64,000 bases of DNA from Protonemura montana. Taxonomy: Eukaryota > Arthropoda > Insecta > Plecoptera > Nemouridae. The stretch covers positions 3,038,001 through 3,102,000 of the forward strand of contig OX387606.1 of the NCBI GenBank assembly GCA_947568835.1, written 5' to 3'. The notes beneath the pieces are model-generated. The model saw only the letters and a program-made list of their open reading frames with translations, made no database searches and was not told where the DNA came from. This document shows, in pieces, positions 1 through 11,700 of the stretch. The position numbers and the translations under genes were made by a program. Positions within the stretch are counted from its first letter, which is position 1; each line of letters opens with the position of its first letter.

Positions 1-460
1 TCAGGGTCAGATAGAAAGAACTTCTGGTTAAAAACAGAATGCTTATCGTGGTCATCATTCATTAATACCAATGCTTTTTGTAACTGCTCTGTTTCCTATT
101 CGCAATGTGTATCATTTGGTTTGACAGCCGTAGAGATTAGAAGCGGAAATGGGCAGCGATTTCGATTATTTATACAAAGGTGTGACAGTTCTCAGTGGTA
201 TCGTTTTCGGAATGTCAACATAGGTTTAGTACCAGTCCAAACAAGTGCCTGTCACACTTCCATAGGAAGCTGACTGTTCATTGCAATCTTATCGCTAGCT
301 TATCGCCAGCTTGTTTGTATGTAAACACGATGATTGTAAGCGCAAAGGAATGAGCGAAAGTGAAGAGCCAATCATACCGGCCAGGGAGGGATGCGTTGGC
401 GGCGACACCTAGACGACGGTGAACGCGGGATAGGCGCAAGTCGGCGTAGACGTCGGTCTA
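1..460. other. Left edge, no gene recognised
   Basis: I see no exon with family similarity in this stretch. It lies 3' of the minus-strand LRR-Ig gene, so it may hold that gene's 3' UTR or a further cytoplasmic-tail exon. No clear AATAAA signal is visible on the minus strand here. Confidence 0.4.
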
Positions 461-2278
461 TCAGGAGCAAAGGAAAGAAAGGGGATTTCGGACAGGAAGG
501 CGCAACGTGTTTTTGGGAGCTTTTTTGCCAACTGACCTGCGTAGAAGCCTTCTCAGCAGTTGCACGACCAGCGTCGCCAGAAGCACGGCCGCCGCCGTCG
601 CGGCTCCGACGGCCAGCGAGACAATTTTGATCCGCATGATCGTGATCGGGTCCACGCGCAGACGCACCGTTGCGGTCACGTTCGCCAACGGGTTGGAGGC
701 GAAACACGTGTACTCCCCGCAGTCGGCCCGCACGACGCCCCGCACCAGCAGCGTGCCGTTCTCCAGCACAGACACCCTGGGATCGGCGTCGACCGTCATG
801 TTCGGATAGTGCGCCCGCGGGTGGCCGGCGAAGAGGTCGGGGATGGTCGGGTTGGGGTTCCAGTGGAACATGCGGTGCGTCGGTGTCTCCCACGTGACCG
901 ACGGCATCGGGCTGCCCGTAAACGAGCACTCGAGCAGCGCGTCGGAGCCGAGCGGATGAAGGGTCGGCGGCGACGCGCGTAGGAAGCGCGTGTGCTTGCA
1001 ATTGAGACTGCGCAACGTGACCAGCATGCTCGACTCACGCTGTCCGCAACGCAGTGGCTGCGCGGACGTGATGCGCAGCTGCTGCGACCAGCGCGCGAAC
1101 CAGAGCATGCGACAGTCGCACGCCCACGGGTTGCCGCCCATACGAAGCTCTTGCACCAGCTTGAGTTTGGACAGCGACAGCGGCAGCGTTGTCAAGTTGT
1201 TCGCGGTGATGTCGAGCAGCTCGAGCTGTGGCGTGTGCGCCAGCGCGAACGCGTCGATCGCGCGCAGTCGCCAGTTGTTGCGCAGCTCGAAGTTGCGTAG
1301 CGTGCGCAGCCCGGCAGTGTGGCCTTCGGTGAGCACTGCTAGCTGGGTGCCCGAAAGCAGCAGCGTGGAAAGGTGGGCGTTGTGCAGGAACGCGTTAGAC
1401 GGCAGCCGGCTCAACGGGTTCGCGCTGAGATTGAGCCACTGCAGCGACCCGAGGCCGCTCAAGGCGCCGTTGGGCAGCGTCTCAAGCTGGTTGGCGTCCA
1501 GATGCAGTGTGTGCAGCGCACGTAGCGGCGTGAAGAGCGTGCGCGGCAGTGCGGACAGCGCATTGCCTGACAGGCGCAGCGTGTGCAGCTCCTCCAGCCC
1601 GGCGAACGACTGCACAGACAGTTGGCGCAGCTGGTTCCCGGCCAGGTTGAGCGACGCCAGTGCGGCGTTGGGAACGAAGAAGTCGTTCTCAAGCGCCAGC
1701 AGGTGGTTTCTGGACAGGTCCAGTTTGGCCAGGCGAGGCAGGGAGGCGAAGATCTCGAACGGCAGCGCGTGGAACTCGTTACGTGCCAGGTAGAGCTCAG
1801 AGAGGTTGCCCAGTCCGGTGAAAAGCGCCAACGGGAGGTCACCAAGGCGATTGCCCGTCAGGTTGAGTACCTGCAGCTTGTCGAGACCAAGGAACGTGCC
1901 CTCGTGGACGCTCTCGAGTAGGTTGTCGCTCAGGTCGAGACTGGTCAGCTCCCTGACGCCCTGCAACGCGTCTTCGCTGAGATTGCCGACGCCGCTAGAG
2001 CGCCACGAGAGACTCTGCAGCGTCGGGACGCCTGCGAAGAGGACGCCGTCGATGCGCGGCGTGACGACGCCGAAGAACGCGAGGTCTGTGGTGCCCGCGG
2101 GCAAGGCGAGATCGTCGAGAGTGCGCTCCTGACACGCGAGCTGAACGTGCGCGCGCGGCACCAGGTATTCGCTGCACGAGCATCGCTCTGGGCACGCTGA
2201 CGACGGCGACGGAGAGGATGCCGTCGAGAGGGTCAGCACCGTCAGCAGCCAGCCGAGCAGCGGTGCCCCGAGCATCAT
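461..2278 (-). CDS. LRR and immunoglobulin domain single-pass membrane protein
   Basis: This is one long open exon of about 605 residues from the paired ATGs at 2278 and 2275. Seen in order are: a hydrophobic signal peptide (LGAPLLGWLLTVLTLS); an LRRNT cysteine cap (CPERCSC, near residue 29); about 12 leucine-rich repeats of 24 residues (LxxLxLxxNxL pattern); an LRRCT cap starting NPWACDC; one Ig domain with Cys, Trp and DCGEYTC; a membrane span about 30 residues from the end; and a short basic tail. Several N-glycosylation sites are present. The order matches kekkon/LRIG-type cell-surface adhesion or receptor-modulating proteins, but the exact orthologue is not identifiable. The frame stays open upstream to 2353, but a good acceptor at 2313 (pyrimidine tract, then CTGCAG) makes that part intronic, so I start at 2278. 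A plausible donor at 536 (AG|GTCAGT) means the tail may instead splice to an exon further left. Confidence 0.85.
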   Translation of the reverse strand: MMLGAPLLGWLLTVLTLSTASSPSPSSACPERCSCSEYLVPRAHVQLACQERTLDDLALPAGTTDLAFFGVVTPRIDGVLFAGVPTLQSLSWRSSGVGNLSEDALQGVRELTSLDLSDNLLESVHEGTFLGLDKLQVLNLTGNRLGDLPLALFTGLGNLSELYLARNEFHALPFEIFASLPRLAKLDLSRNHLLALENDFFVPNAALASLNLAGNQLRQLSVQSFAGLEELHTLRLSGNALSALPRTLFTPLRALHTLHLDANQLETLPNGALSGLGSLQWLNLSANPLSRLPSNAFLHNAHLSTLLLSGTQLAVLTEGHTAGLRTLRNFELRNNWRLRAIDAFALAHTPQLELLDITANNLTTLPLSLSKLKLVQELRMGGNPWACDCRMLWFARWSQQLRITSAQPLRCGQRESSMLVTLRSLNCKHTRFLRASPPTLHPLGSDALLECSFTGSPMPSVTWETPTHRMFHWNPNPTIPDLFAGHPRAHYPNMTVDADPRVSVLENGTLLVRGVVRADCGEYTCFASNPLANVTATVRLRVDPITIMRIKIVSLAVGAATAAAVLLATLVVQLLRRLLRRSVGKKAPKNTLRLPVRNPLSFLCS

Positions 2279-2304
2279 CTTGCGGCAGCGACGCGGCGGC
2301 GCAT
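2275..2304 (-). promoter_or_regulatory. uORF overlapping the LRR-Ig start codons
   Basis: In the predicted 5' leader, 26 nt upstream of the first ATG, a separate ATG opens a 9-codon frame. Its TGA stop (2277-2275) is embedded in the double start ATGATG. Such overlap commonly throttles or couples initiation. That it is translated is inferred. Confidence 0.35.
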
Positions 2305-2312
2305 CACAACAC

Positions 2313-5300
2313 CTGCAGACAGAGCAAACATTCGATTGGTCGACGTCGGCCACCCGGGAAGTGCGTCGTTAAATTAAAACTGGAGCAATCTTCCAGTTCC
2401 GTGTTCACTTGCCACGGGGGAAATGCAATTTTATTGCCGGCGCTGCTTTTGCAATTTGTTTTTGGCACGGTCTTGTTGTTGATACTTTGCATTTCCTTTG
2501 TATCCGCACAAAGGACCTAGCTGCGCAACTGCAAGCTTCCCGGCTCAACGTGGACGAGCTGTCGACTCTCATCTTTCTTCATCCATCTCCCAAAAGAATC
2601 CCGAATCGACCAATTCGTCCCAGCTGTCCCCTCCCCTTTGCCTCGCTCGCCGCTGCCAAGCACCGAGCGTAACTAGGCTAGTGAAACGCCTACCCCCTTG
2701 TGTTCTGGTGTCCTTTTCGTCCGAGTTGACCGTGTCGTCGCCATCATCTGACAGGGACACAGGTGTACCCCAGGTGCCCCGGCCAGGACATCAGTGCGCC
2801 TATTCTTAGCCTCCTCGGTGCGCGTTTTGCGTCACGGCGAGCACGTGATGGACATAACACGGTCACCGTCCTCTCGTTTTCTGGACGTCAACAGTGGAAG
2901 GGTTTCATCCAGACCATCGCATCACGCCGTTATTGGCTGCAAGTCGATATACTGACGCGGGACTAGTACAGTCACGATAACGCGTCGTTAAACGGAACGA
3001 GACGGCGAATGGGAAACAAGCGAGCAGCGCTCGGCGTTGGCTTGCGTCACAAAGCAGTGAAAGCCTAATCAACGAGTCAATACGGGAGCTGTCAACCATA
3101 CCGTGCCCGTATTTTGTTGTCAAAACAGTGGCCGTTCCATGGGGGCTCGTCCCTGACCTAGCTTGGACTGTGAGCTTGGCTAGATTAGTCTCGGCTCAAC
3201 AAGGTCCTGAGTCTGAGGTAAACATTGCGGGCCTGGCTACACTAGGACTGCGTCGACGTCACGCTGCCCGCCTAGAAGGCATTCGAGTAGGAAAGAAAGT
3301 TGGGCACCGATAAGGTAACAAGCGGCCCTCGATCGCTAGCTAATCGCAATCGCGGTCTATTGTCGACGGCTTGGGCCTCGTTGTTTTGGGGGCCCATTGT
3401 TGTGGTCGTGTTAATAGTTGCGGATGACAGCTCTCGGACTTGGCCAACGACCGTTACGGCTGGACATGTCTCGACTTGCACCCGTTCCTGGGGGTCCACG
3501 GCATACCTGCACTCCATGGACGTCCACGTCGACCGAATGCCACCAATTTTCCCTATAAAGTAAAGTCTGTGATGCAGCCCCCTCTCCCACCCTCCCAGCT
3601 CCGTGGTTGCAGTAGAACACAGCTGACGGGCGAGTGCAAGAACTCTAAGGTGGCATGACACAAAGAAACTGTTCGTTAACGAGCCACGACGGCGACCCCA
3701 GCGACCAGCACCAGATCGACGACGTCCGTGCCCGTGGTACGATAGCACACATTCACACACAACTCGTGGTATTCCAGCTGGGCACACATAGCGGACGCAC
3801 TAGCACTGAAGACCAACGACGGCGTCTCGTTACCTACCTTTGCTTGCGTGCGGGGCCCTAGGCCGAGCAGGACGACTTCGACGTGTGTGATAGTAGTTGG
3901 ACTACGCTGGGTTGACGTGCGTTGCGACCGAAACGGGGGACCTTGTTGTTTTGACAATTGCGTGCGAACCCTGCGACAGGCGCACTGTGACGGCGGCTCG
4001 ACAACTGACTGGCTCGGCGCGAGCAGCCAAGATGGTTGCCGAGGCGAGCAAGGCAAGCTCCGCCCACAGAATCGACCGACGCGCGGCCTCCCAAAGAGAG
4101 TCGGTGGCTAGGGAGAGGAAGCTTTGCTCTGACGAGCGACATGCGCCGACGCCATCATGGTCCTGGGACCGCTGCAGGCGAACAACGCGCTCTCAATTGT
4201 TTTGTTTTAGATCTTTCGTTCTGGGTGGCTTAGGATTTAGATATAGATTTCTTATTGGGCTGAGCTCATAACTTTGAAAGCTTGCGATCTTTTTCCTAAT
4301 GAAAGTCACAATGTGTGTGAATTTCTTGGAAGAGAATGAAATTCCTCTGACACCCAACAAAACAAGAATCAATCTGCTAAGAAAATGGTTTCTGACACTC
4401 ACAAGTGACTTGACCCGTGTGTTATATCTTTAGATAACCTTCGGTCCCGACGGCCTCTCTCTGACACTCGCGGCTGTCGGGGCCAACCGCGATTCTACCC
4501 TTGCCCTTTCCTAGCTGTCGACGTTCTACCGCGGGGACGCTGGCCCACTTGGGTCTTTTCTGTATGGGTCAGGTGAAATGGTGGGCTTCCTTTGCTCGCC
4601 AGTGTCGCCGCAATGGCTTGCTCAGATTCGGCAGCGGTTACATAACGTTGACTTGGCACTAAGCTATGGCACGCGGGCTATAGCATGCGAAATCGTCGAG
4701 ACGGCGATATCTCCCATGCAACTGAAAGCTATTTTTGCGAATCGGACTTCGGACAGATCAAGTGTATTCGTCGAAGAATCTCGTCGGTGTCATCGACCTA
4801 GCTGCATATGGGTGCAATTACCGGCGTCGGCCGTTTGCTGGCTGCGCCAACGTCACAGGGCCGCGGGGAAGGTGTCCATAACTGTTTGCCGAGCAAATCA
4901 AATTGTTGTTTACTTACGTACACTCCCTCTGTATGCATTAATTGATATCTAGTAGGTACGGTGCGGGCTTCGCCCTTATTGCGTTCGTAGGAAGGCTTGA
5001 TTGCCCGCATCCAATTCTCTCCGAATGTCAGCAGCCTTGTTACCAAGGGGCGGTCCCTTGGTAACGGTTGAGGCTAAAATGTCTCGAACTCGGTCTGCCG
5101 GACCCACGCGTCATCGGGCCCGCCCGCGCGCTAGTCGACGAGGGACTTTCTGCAAATTCACGGCGCGTTGACAGATAGAAAGTGTGTGTGTCCGCAGCGT
5201 GTCCTTGGCGAGCACGCGAGCACCGGGCGGACGCTGATTGCGTCAGAGCACGCCGCGCGAACCGCGGTTTTTCTCGACAGGTCGGGGTGCTGATAGCGTG

Positions 5301-8300
5301 GCACCGCTAGAGAGAGAAACGTTGCTAGCTTGTTCCCGCGACGCGCGGTGGGACCTTGACTCCTGCGACCCTAACGCTAGCGTCAGCGAAGAGGCGTTCT
5401 GATAGCGCGGGTAACCGACAAGCCGTTGCTTGTAGATGGGAGGCGAGGAAGTGCAGTGTGGCGTCCAGGCAACAGGAATACTTTTGACGTCGGATATTTG
5501 CGAATTGGTAATCACGTGACCTCATGAGCCATTGTCGATTGTTTCAGACGTCCGGTTTCTATTTATAGCCTCCAAATCACATCGTAAGAAAGAAGCAATC
5601 ATGGTTCAAAGTTGTCTCGCCAATGGCAAGCTATCAGAACTTATTTATGTTGTCGCTTTCAAAGCCCCTTCAATTCAACAGCACATTGTTGATGTCCCCA
5701 ACTTCGCAGCCAGCTGATTCGCCGTGTGACCTCATCTGCCTCAGGTCCGGTCACTTCCTTATGACTGCCGATTCTACTTCCTTGCCCTAAACCGGAAAGA
5801 AAGTAATGTCTTGCACTGATCGCGGCTTGCACTGTGTCTGCGTCGGGGTGACACAGATCGATGCAGCGGCGTCGCGATGCACGACGACCTTGGCGTCGTC
5901 CTTTCCTGGGGGGCACCGGGCCACCGGGTCAGCCGGGCCAACGAGCACATCGCCAAGTTCGACTAGAACCCCACCTTTGCACGTTGCGCTAGACAAACTT
6001 GTGTCTTGCTGGCGCCTTGTGATAACGATGCTTCCATGCGATGCTGTATAAGTGCATGCTAAACGCAGTACTCCCGCCATAACCACGGTACTGTACCGTG
6101 TCAATATTGTCCGAGACCATTTTACCGAGTCATAAAAACGCCACTTACTCGATTGTGAAAGTGATGCCCAACGATTGTGCAAGAAAGCCTAGGGACCCTA
6201 GCCTAGGGTGGAAGTCTGCATTCAGCGACGCCGACCGGCTACGTCACATAGCGTGTACTCGGGTGTGTACTACGCGCCGAGCTGCGTGGGATCGGTATAT
6301 ACGTGGCCGAGTTAAAGGTTGTGGGGAGGGGGGCAAAGGTCAGCTTCCACCCACCCGACGGACGGGGTATTGATCGGGGTTTGTCGCAACGTTCGCCACA
6401 GGTAACACTTTCCGTGCCCTCACGTCGCCGTCGTGGTCGCATGACCGGTGGCGGTGGCGTGCACGCTGCTTGCCGCTAATGATCGGATCATTCATGTTGA
6501 TTCACGGGCGACTACTCTCGCGACACCCTGCATTTCGCGACGGTAGTCTCGTCTATCTTCCAAAACTTGGGCCGAAGAATACAACTTCGGCCGGCTATGT
6601 GATGCCATATAAGTTTTGAAGTGCACCGAGTGACATGGTCCCCGAAGTCCCATTCAGTTACCCTGTACTGAGTCGCCGCTGGCAGTCGGTGCATCGCGAA
6701 CCTGCTCACAGCCTGGCGCGGGCTCCGGTTGCGCCCGGTTCCCCCGAACTGGTAACCGGAGAGTAGGGCGGTGAATTCCGTCAGAAACAAAGGCCAGGGT
6801 TTCCCCAGGCATGGCTCACAATCGCGTCATCGTATTGACCTGCATTTGGGGTGCATAACTCATGCATTCACTCTCTTGCAGTGTTGCCCGGTACCTGGTA
6901 TTCTTTTAAGGCAAGGGCGCTCTCGTCTATATGCCTACCCGGTAGTGTGCCAACGTGAAACCAGTCCAACTGCAGCGTGGTATCGCCGAGTTATATATTC
7001 TTTTCCCAGTTCCTGAGATATGCAAACAAAGATAAGATAAGCGGCGGCTTGGGAAGCTATATAACGATCGCAACTACGCAGATGAGTTGCAATCGAGAAA
7101 AGAAATGTCGCAAAAAGAATCCGCCCTTTGTCAGCGGATCGCAGTCACGGTGGCCTCGTGTTACGTCAGCCTCGCGGTGCCAGCTGTGCGCACACTAAGT
7201 CTCGAACCCAGCACCGGTGAAACGGGGCCCGTGGGAGACGGCGAGTTGGGACATAGCGCGCTCCCGAGACGGACAATTAGCGATGCGGCAGAGGTCCGCA
7301 TGCTCGTCAGAACGTCCCGTGGGCGGCTGGATGCGGTCGACTCGCACCATTTTCTGCAGAGGCGACAATGAGCCTAAACAAACAATGATGACAAGTGTTT
7401 GGACCGTGGTGGCAATGGACAGCAGCTGTGTCCGCGGAGTAATTGACCTAATTCGAGCGGGTGGCTAGAGGCGCTTTTTTTCCCCTTGGTGCTTGGTTTG
7501 CGCAGAGCATTACGATCGAATCTTGCTGATTTTGTGATACGGGTTAAGACGGGGTAGTCGTCCATGCGGCGGCTTGTTATGCCTGCGACACGTAACATTC
7601 TCCGCCGAATCTCGCCTGGCTTCCGCGCTGTTCGACATCTGTTCTCGCTACGTCACACACCGCTGTATTGCTCGCTGGTGAAACGCTCTCCTTGCGAATC
7701 CCTTTGCCATCGACACGGCAGGTTGCCGTCATGAATGAGCGGGATACGCGTTGCGGTGCAATCGATTCGCTAGCCGCCGAGATGCCGTTTCTCTGTCCAA
7801 TGCACGGCGGGAGAGAGAGACGCCGGTGGTGATGTTGTGGAATCTAGTCGATGTTTGTGGGTCGGAGCGTACCGGGCGCTAGCAAGCTTGTTGAACTCGC
7901 TGTCGGCGGATTTCGTACCGACGAGAACAACTGCAAGTTTGTCGAGATGGCGGCGGCTGCCACTTGCCCTTGGGATTGATCGGCGTGCGGCGGCGGAGAG
8001 TTGCGCGTGCAGCCATCTAGCGGTCTGCGAAGGAACTAGCGACGGGCCGTCCCGGTGCGCGTGCTATGGGGCGTTGATCGGTGGGGGAAAAGAATGGGTC
8101 GATGCTGCATTGTTTTATGAGCGACACTTTGTTATTTGCTCGTTTATGCGTCGTTGTTTTTAATGGATGGCACTTTGATGGTAAACACAGGAGGCTTGTT
8201 GCCATAACATGGCCGAGTTATGGCGCCATGGCCTCGGACGAGAGTGTCAAAGTCATTGATCGCGCATTTCACTAGCAATTCAGCTTACCTGCGACTTCAT

Positions 8301-8637
8301 TGATTTTTACCCTCAAATTTTATAACACAATTAACATTTTTATTACTGCTCAAGTTCATTGTAGTTCTTATCTTGTAACTTATGATTGGCCAGATATATG
8401 GGCCCGGTTTGCGTCTATTTCTTGACTGCAAATTGGCAGATATGAAATGACGGAAAGAAAAGTTTCCATGGTCCTGCCTAAAGTCCTTACATTGTGTCAA
8501 AGTATCAGTTTTTCCAACTCAAATTATTTTCCCAGATTATTTATTGTTGGCCTGTTTGACCCTACTGATATGATTGAAAAGATGGATTTTACCTTTTAAC
8601 CAATCCATTATCCGAATTGAAACTGCATGCTCAAAGA
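2313..8637. other. 6.3 kb without a recognised exon
   Basis: I found no domain-bearing exon on either strand. From about 2.4 to 8.28 kb the DNA is CpG-rich (for example nine CpG in 5101-5160). It then turns AT-rich up to the GLYR1 exon at 8704. The 5' exon and promoter of the minus-strand LRR-Ig gene should lie here. I looked for a PWWP motif and a GxGxxG Rossmann exon that would complete GLYR1 and found neither. Confidence 0.45.
5039..5065. repeat. 11-bp perfect inverted repeat, 5-nt loop
   Basis: The arms GTTACCAAGGG and CCCTTGGTAAC are separated by GCGGT. This could be a hairpin or a dyad protein-binding site in the gap between the LRR-Ig and GLYR1 genes. No function is assigned. Confidence 0.6.
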
Positions 8638-8683
8638 GAGCTTGAAACCTACGAGCTTGAAACCTACGAGCTTGAAACCTAAC
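8638..8683 (+). repeat. Three tandem copies of a 15-bp unit
   Basis: The unit GAGCTTGAAACCTAC occurs three times in a row, the last with a one-base insertion. The array ends about 20 nt before the acceptor of the first visible GLYR1 exon, so it sits in the branch-point region. Confidence 0.85.
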
Positions 8684-8703
8684 GACCACACCTCGGGTTT
8701 CAG

Positions 8704-11700
8704 TGCCGAGACTTTGTCAAGGCGGGCGCCGAGCTCGGGCAGACGCCGTCCGATGTGATCCTCGCTGCCGACGTAACGTTCTCGTGCGTCTCAGACCCGC
8801 AGGCCGCCAAAGACATGGTCTTCGGCAACTGCGGCGTGCTGCTCGAGACCAACTCCGAGAAGGGATACGTCGAGATGACCGGCATCGACGCTGAGACCTC
8901 CCAGGACCTTGCTGAGGTACCTAGCTTGTGTCCTTTTACCTGAACTTCTGTTTTCAGTGAAATTCAAACTGAATGATTTTATCTGCAACTCATAAGAAGG
9001 TTTAAAATAAAAGTGTTTTGTCTGCGGTAGTTGCTGTCTATTACGCCATGTTTCACCCTTGATCTGCATACTTGTACAAAACTCTCAGAAACAAGATATG
9101 CATTGCGATGAGTTTAATATGGTGTGGTCATGCGATTTAGTTCAGAGGTTAAAATTATGCTAAGCTGTCTGTAAGAATTTTTGTTAGCCTGATGAATTAA
9201 ATTTTCTCTAGACATGCTTTGTTGCTTTTTTCCATGTATTGTAGAAGAAACAAGCTAAAGAATAAACTTTTTTTGTTTTATAATGTTCATTATAATAAAA
9301 TACCCCGTGTATTGCAAGCGTTTGCAATTTAATTAAGATTTCAACTAAAATTAACTTTTTTATTTTTGACCCATGCGAATATTTTATGCCCTTAAAGTAA
9401 AGTTGGGTCGCAAGTTGCCAGGAAACCGCCTGTTACGTCTACCAATCCCAATCAGTTGATGCAAAGCATTTACTCTGCCCAGCTTTAAGCATGACTGAAG
9501 AGGTTAAGGAAATACCGAGTGGTTCTGGCAATTGGATTCGTCTACAACATGTGTGATTTCATTGTGCAGGCCATCAACGGCAAGGGTGGGCGTTACCTGG
9601 AGGCCCAGGTCCAGGGCAGCAAGACCCAGGCTGAGGAGGGCACGCTGGTCATCCTGGCCGCTGGGGATCGTGGACTTTTTGACGACTGTCAGTCCTGCTT
9701 CAAGGTAACTATTGCATTGCTAGGCGTGCTTTCATAAGTGAACTGTAGGGCTTCATAACACTGGGAAGAAAAGAATTGCTTGAAAGAATGAAAGAATTGA
9801 AAGAATGAGAGAATTGCTTGAAATAATTGGGCTTGATAACATTGGAAAGAAAAGAATTGCACTTCTGCCCAAGACATAGGCAACGTTTCAGAGAAAATGG
9901 CTAACACTAGAATACAAGCACAATTTTAATTACCTTTACAGATATGCCTTAAATGTTTGGTGCATGTTGTATGCAAGGTAAATAAGAAGTAGAGTGACAA
10001 AAGTGAAAAGAAAGAGACGCAACTTATCGGGGTATTTACCTATTAAGACAGATGTAGAGGAGTACAATGGTTTGGTTTTACCTTTGTTCATGTGAGACAG
10101 ATGACTGGTGATTGGTGTGAAACGGAAAAGAAAGAGGGAGAATAGAGCTTATCGGAAACTCGAAAAATATATGGCGATTCACTTGAAGTTTTTACGCTTT
10201 GGCCGTCGCCTTATCATTGCAAACAGTGATAAAGGCAAGTGGCAAATCTAATTATCCACAACAATATGCAACAATTTAGTCGGAGGACTAAACGATAAAG
10301 CACAGTAAATTACTGGATGATTACTGGAAAATTACTGGCCCGATTTCTGTATCTACCACAGGTAGACAAGTCTCCGTGTCTAAATATGCGTGATTTGCCA
10401 ATAGTTCTGCCTCTGCATACCAAGTCCAGATTATTTTGCCTCCAAAGTGAATCACATTTTGATGAACAACTTTTTTTGTAAATTCTGCGACTTCTTTAGT
10501 AAAAGTCGGACAGTGATTGTTGCGCTACCAACGTTCGATGTCCGATTCCAGGCGATGGGCAAGAACTCGTTCTACCTGGGCGAAGTGGGCAACGCCAGCA
10601 AGATGAATCTGGTGCTGCAACTGATGGCGGGCGTCACGCTAGCGGGCCTGGCCGAGGGGATGGCGCTTGCTGACCGTGCCGGCCTTCAGCAGAAGGATGT
10701 GATGGAGGTGCTGGAGCTCACGTCTCTTGCATGTCCCACGATACTCGACAAGGGCCGAGGTAAGTTTGTCGAGGTATTTGTGACTCAACCTGGCTCGGTG
10801 TGATCTGCTTCTTTGAGTAAGCCTAGCAGCGTAAGCTTAGCGTAAGCCTAGCAACACTGGTTGCTAAAGTTGATCAAGGTTTTAAAAAAGGTGCTGGTTA
10901 AGCCATAGTAGGTACTCGGTTTTCTTGCATTCAGTTAAGAACCTCTTACCCAGTGCATTCTATTGTGGCAAATGCCACGTGTTGTCAATTTGCAAGGTTC
11001 CATTCATAGTTTGTTACCAAATGGTTAGGTGGGCTAGGCTCACTTCTTTGTCCATTAAGGACAAACCTTGCCCTTGTATCGGGCAAACTCGTGTTTAGAA
11101 AGATGGCAACCATTTGGTCCATACTTGCTTATTGTGGGTCTCCGTCTTGTTGACAACAAATTGGGTCCCTTGGCTAAATTTATGGCTTGCTTCTCTTCCA
11201 CATCAAACAATTCCCTACAAATTGCAATTGAAAAATGTAATACTATATTATTTTCGTATATTCAACACCGGCTATTTTCGACCAGCAGTTGGAAGGTCCC
11301 GGGTTTGTATCCCGGGCTGGTTACAGGTTTTCCAGCCTCGCTCCCCTACCGTTCATTGCTCGCTGGTTTAAGCTCCTATGAGAATACACCTAAAAGCCAT
11401 AGAATAATGTGTGATTCTGTGTAAAATGTTAAACAATATTAAACAGTTTCAGAGATAATCTCTAGATGCCTACGTCGCAGGGAATTATAACGTTTCGAAT
11501 CTAGCACCCGATTAGATGCACAGCTAGAAACTCTTTCTAAGTAATTATCTTTCCAGCCATAGAAATGCAAATGCCGATGTGCAAACATATTGTATTCAGT
11601 AAAAACACTTCGGTTAGATCCATAAAGCTGAGTTTAAGCTGGTCTCCATAAATTTGGAGGTAAAGTTATCAACACTGTAATAACCCCTGAAGATCTGGAA

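Noticed and set aside
372-1001. Second minus-strand frame and several plus-strand frames over the LRR-Ig exon
   Set aside because: These are shadows of the GC-rich LRR-Ig coding frame.
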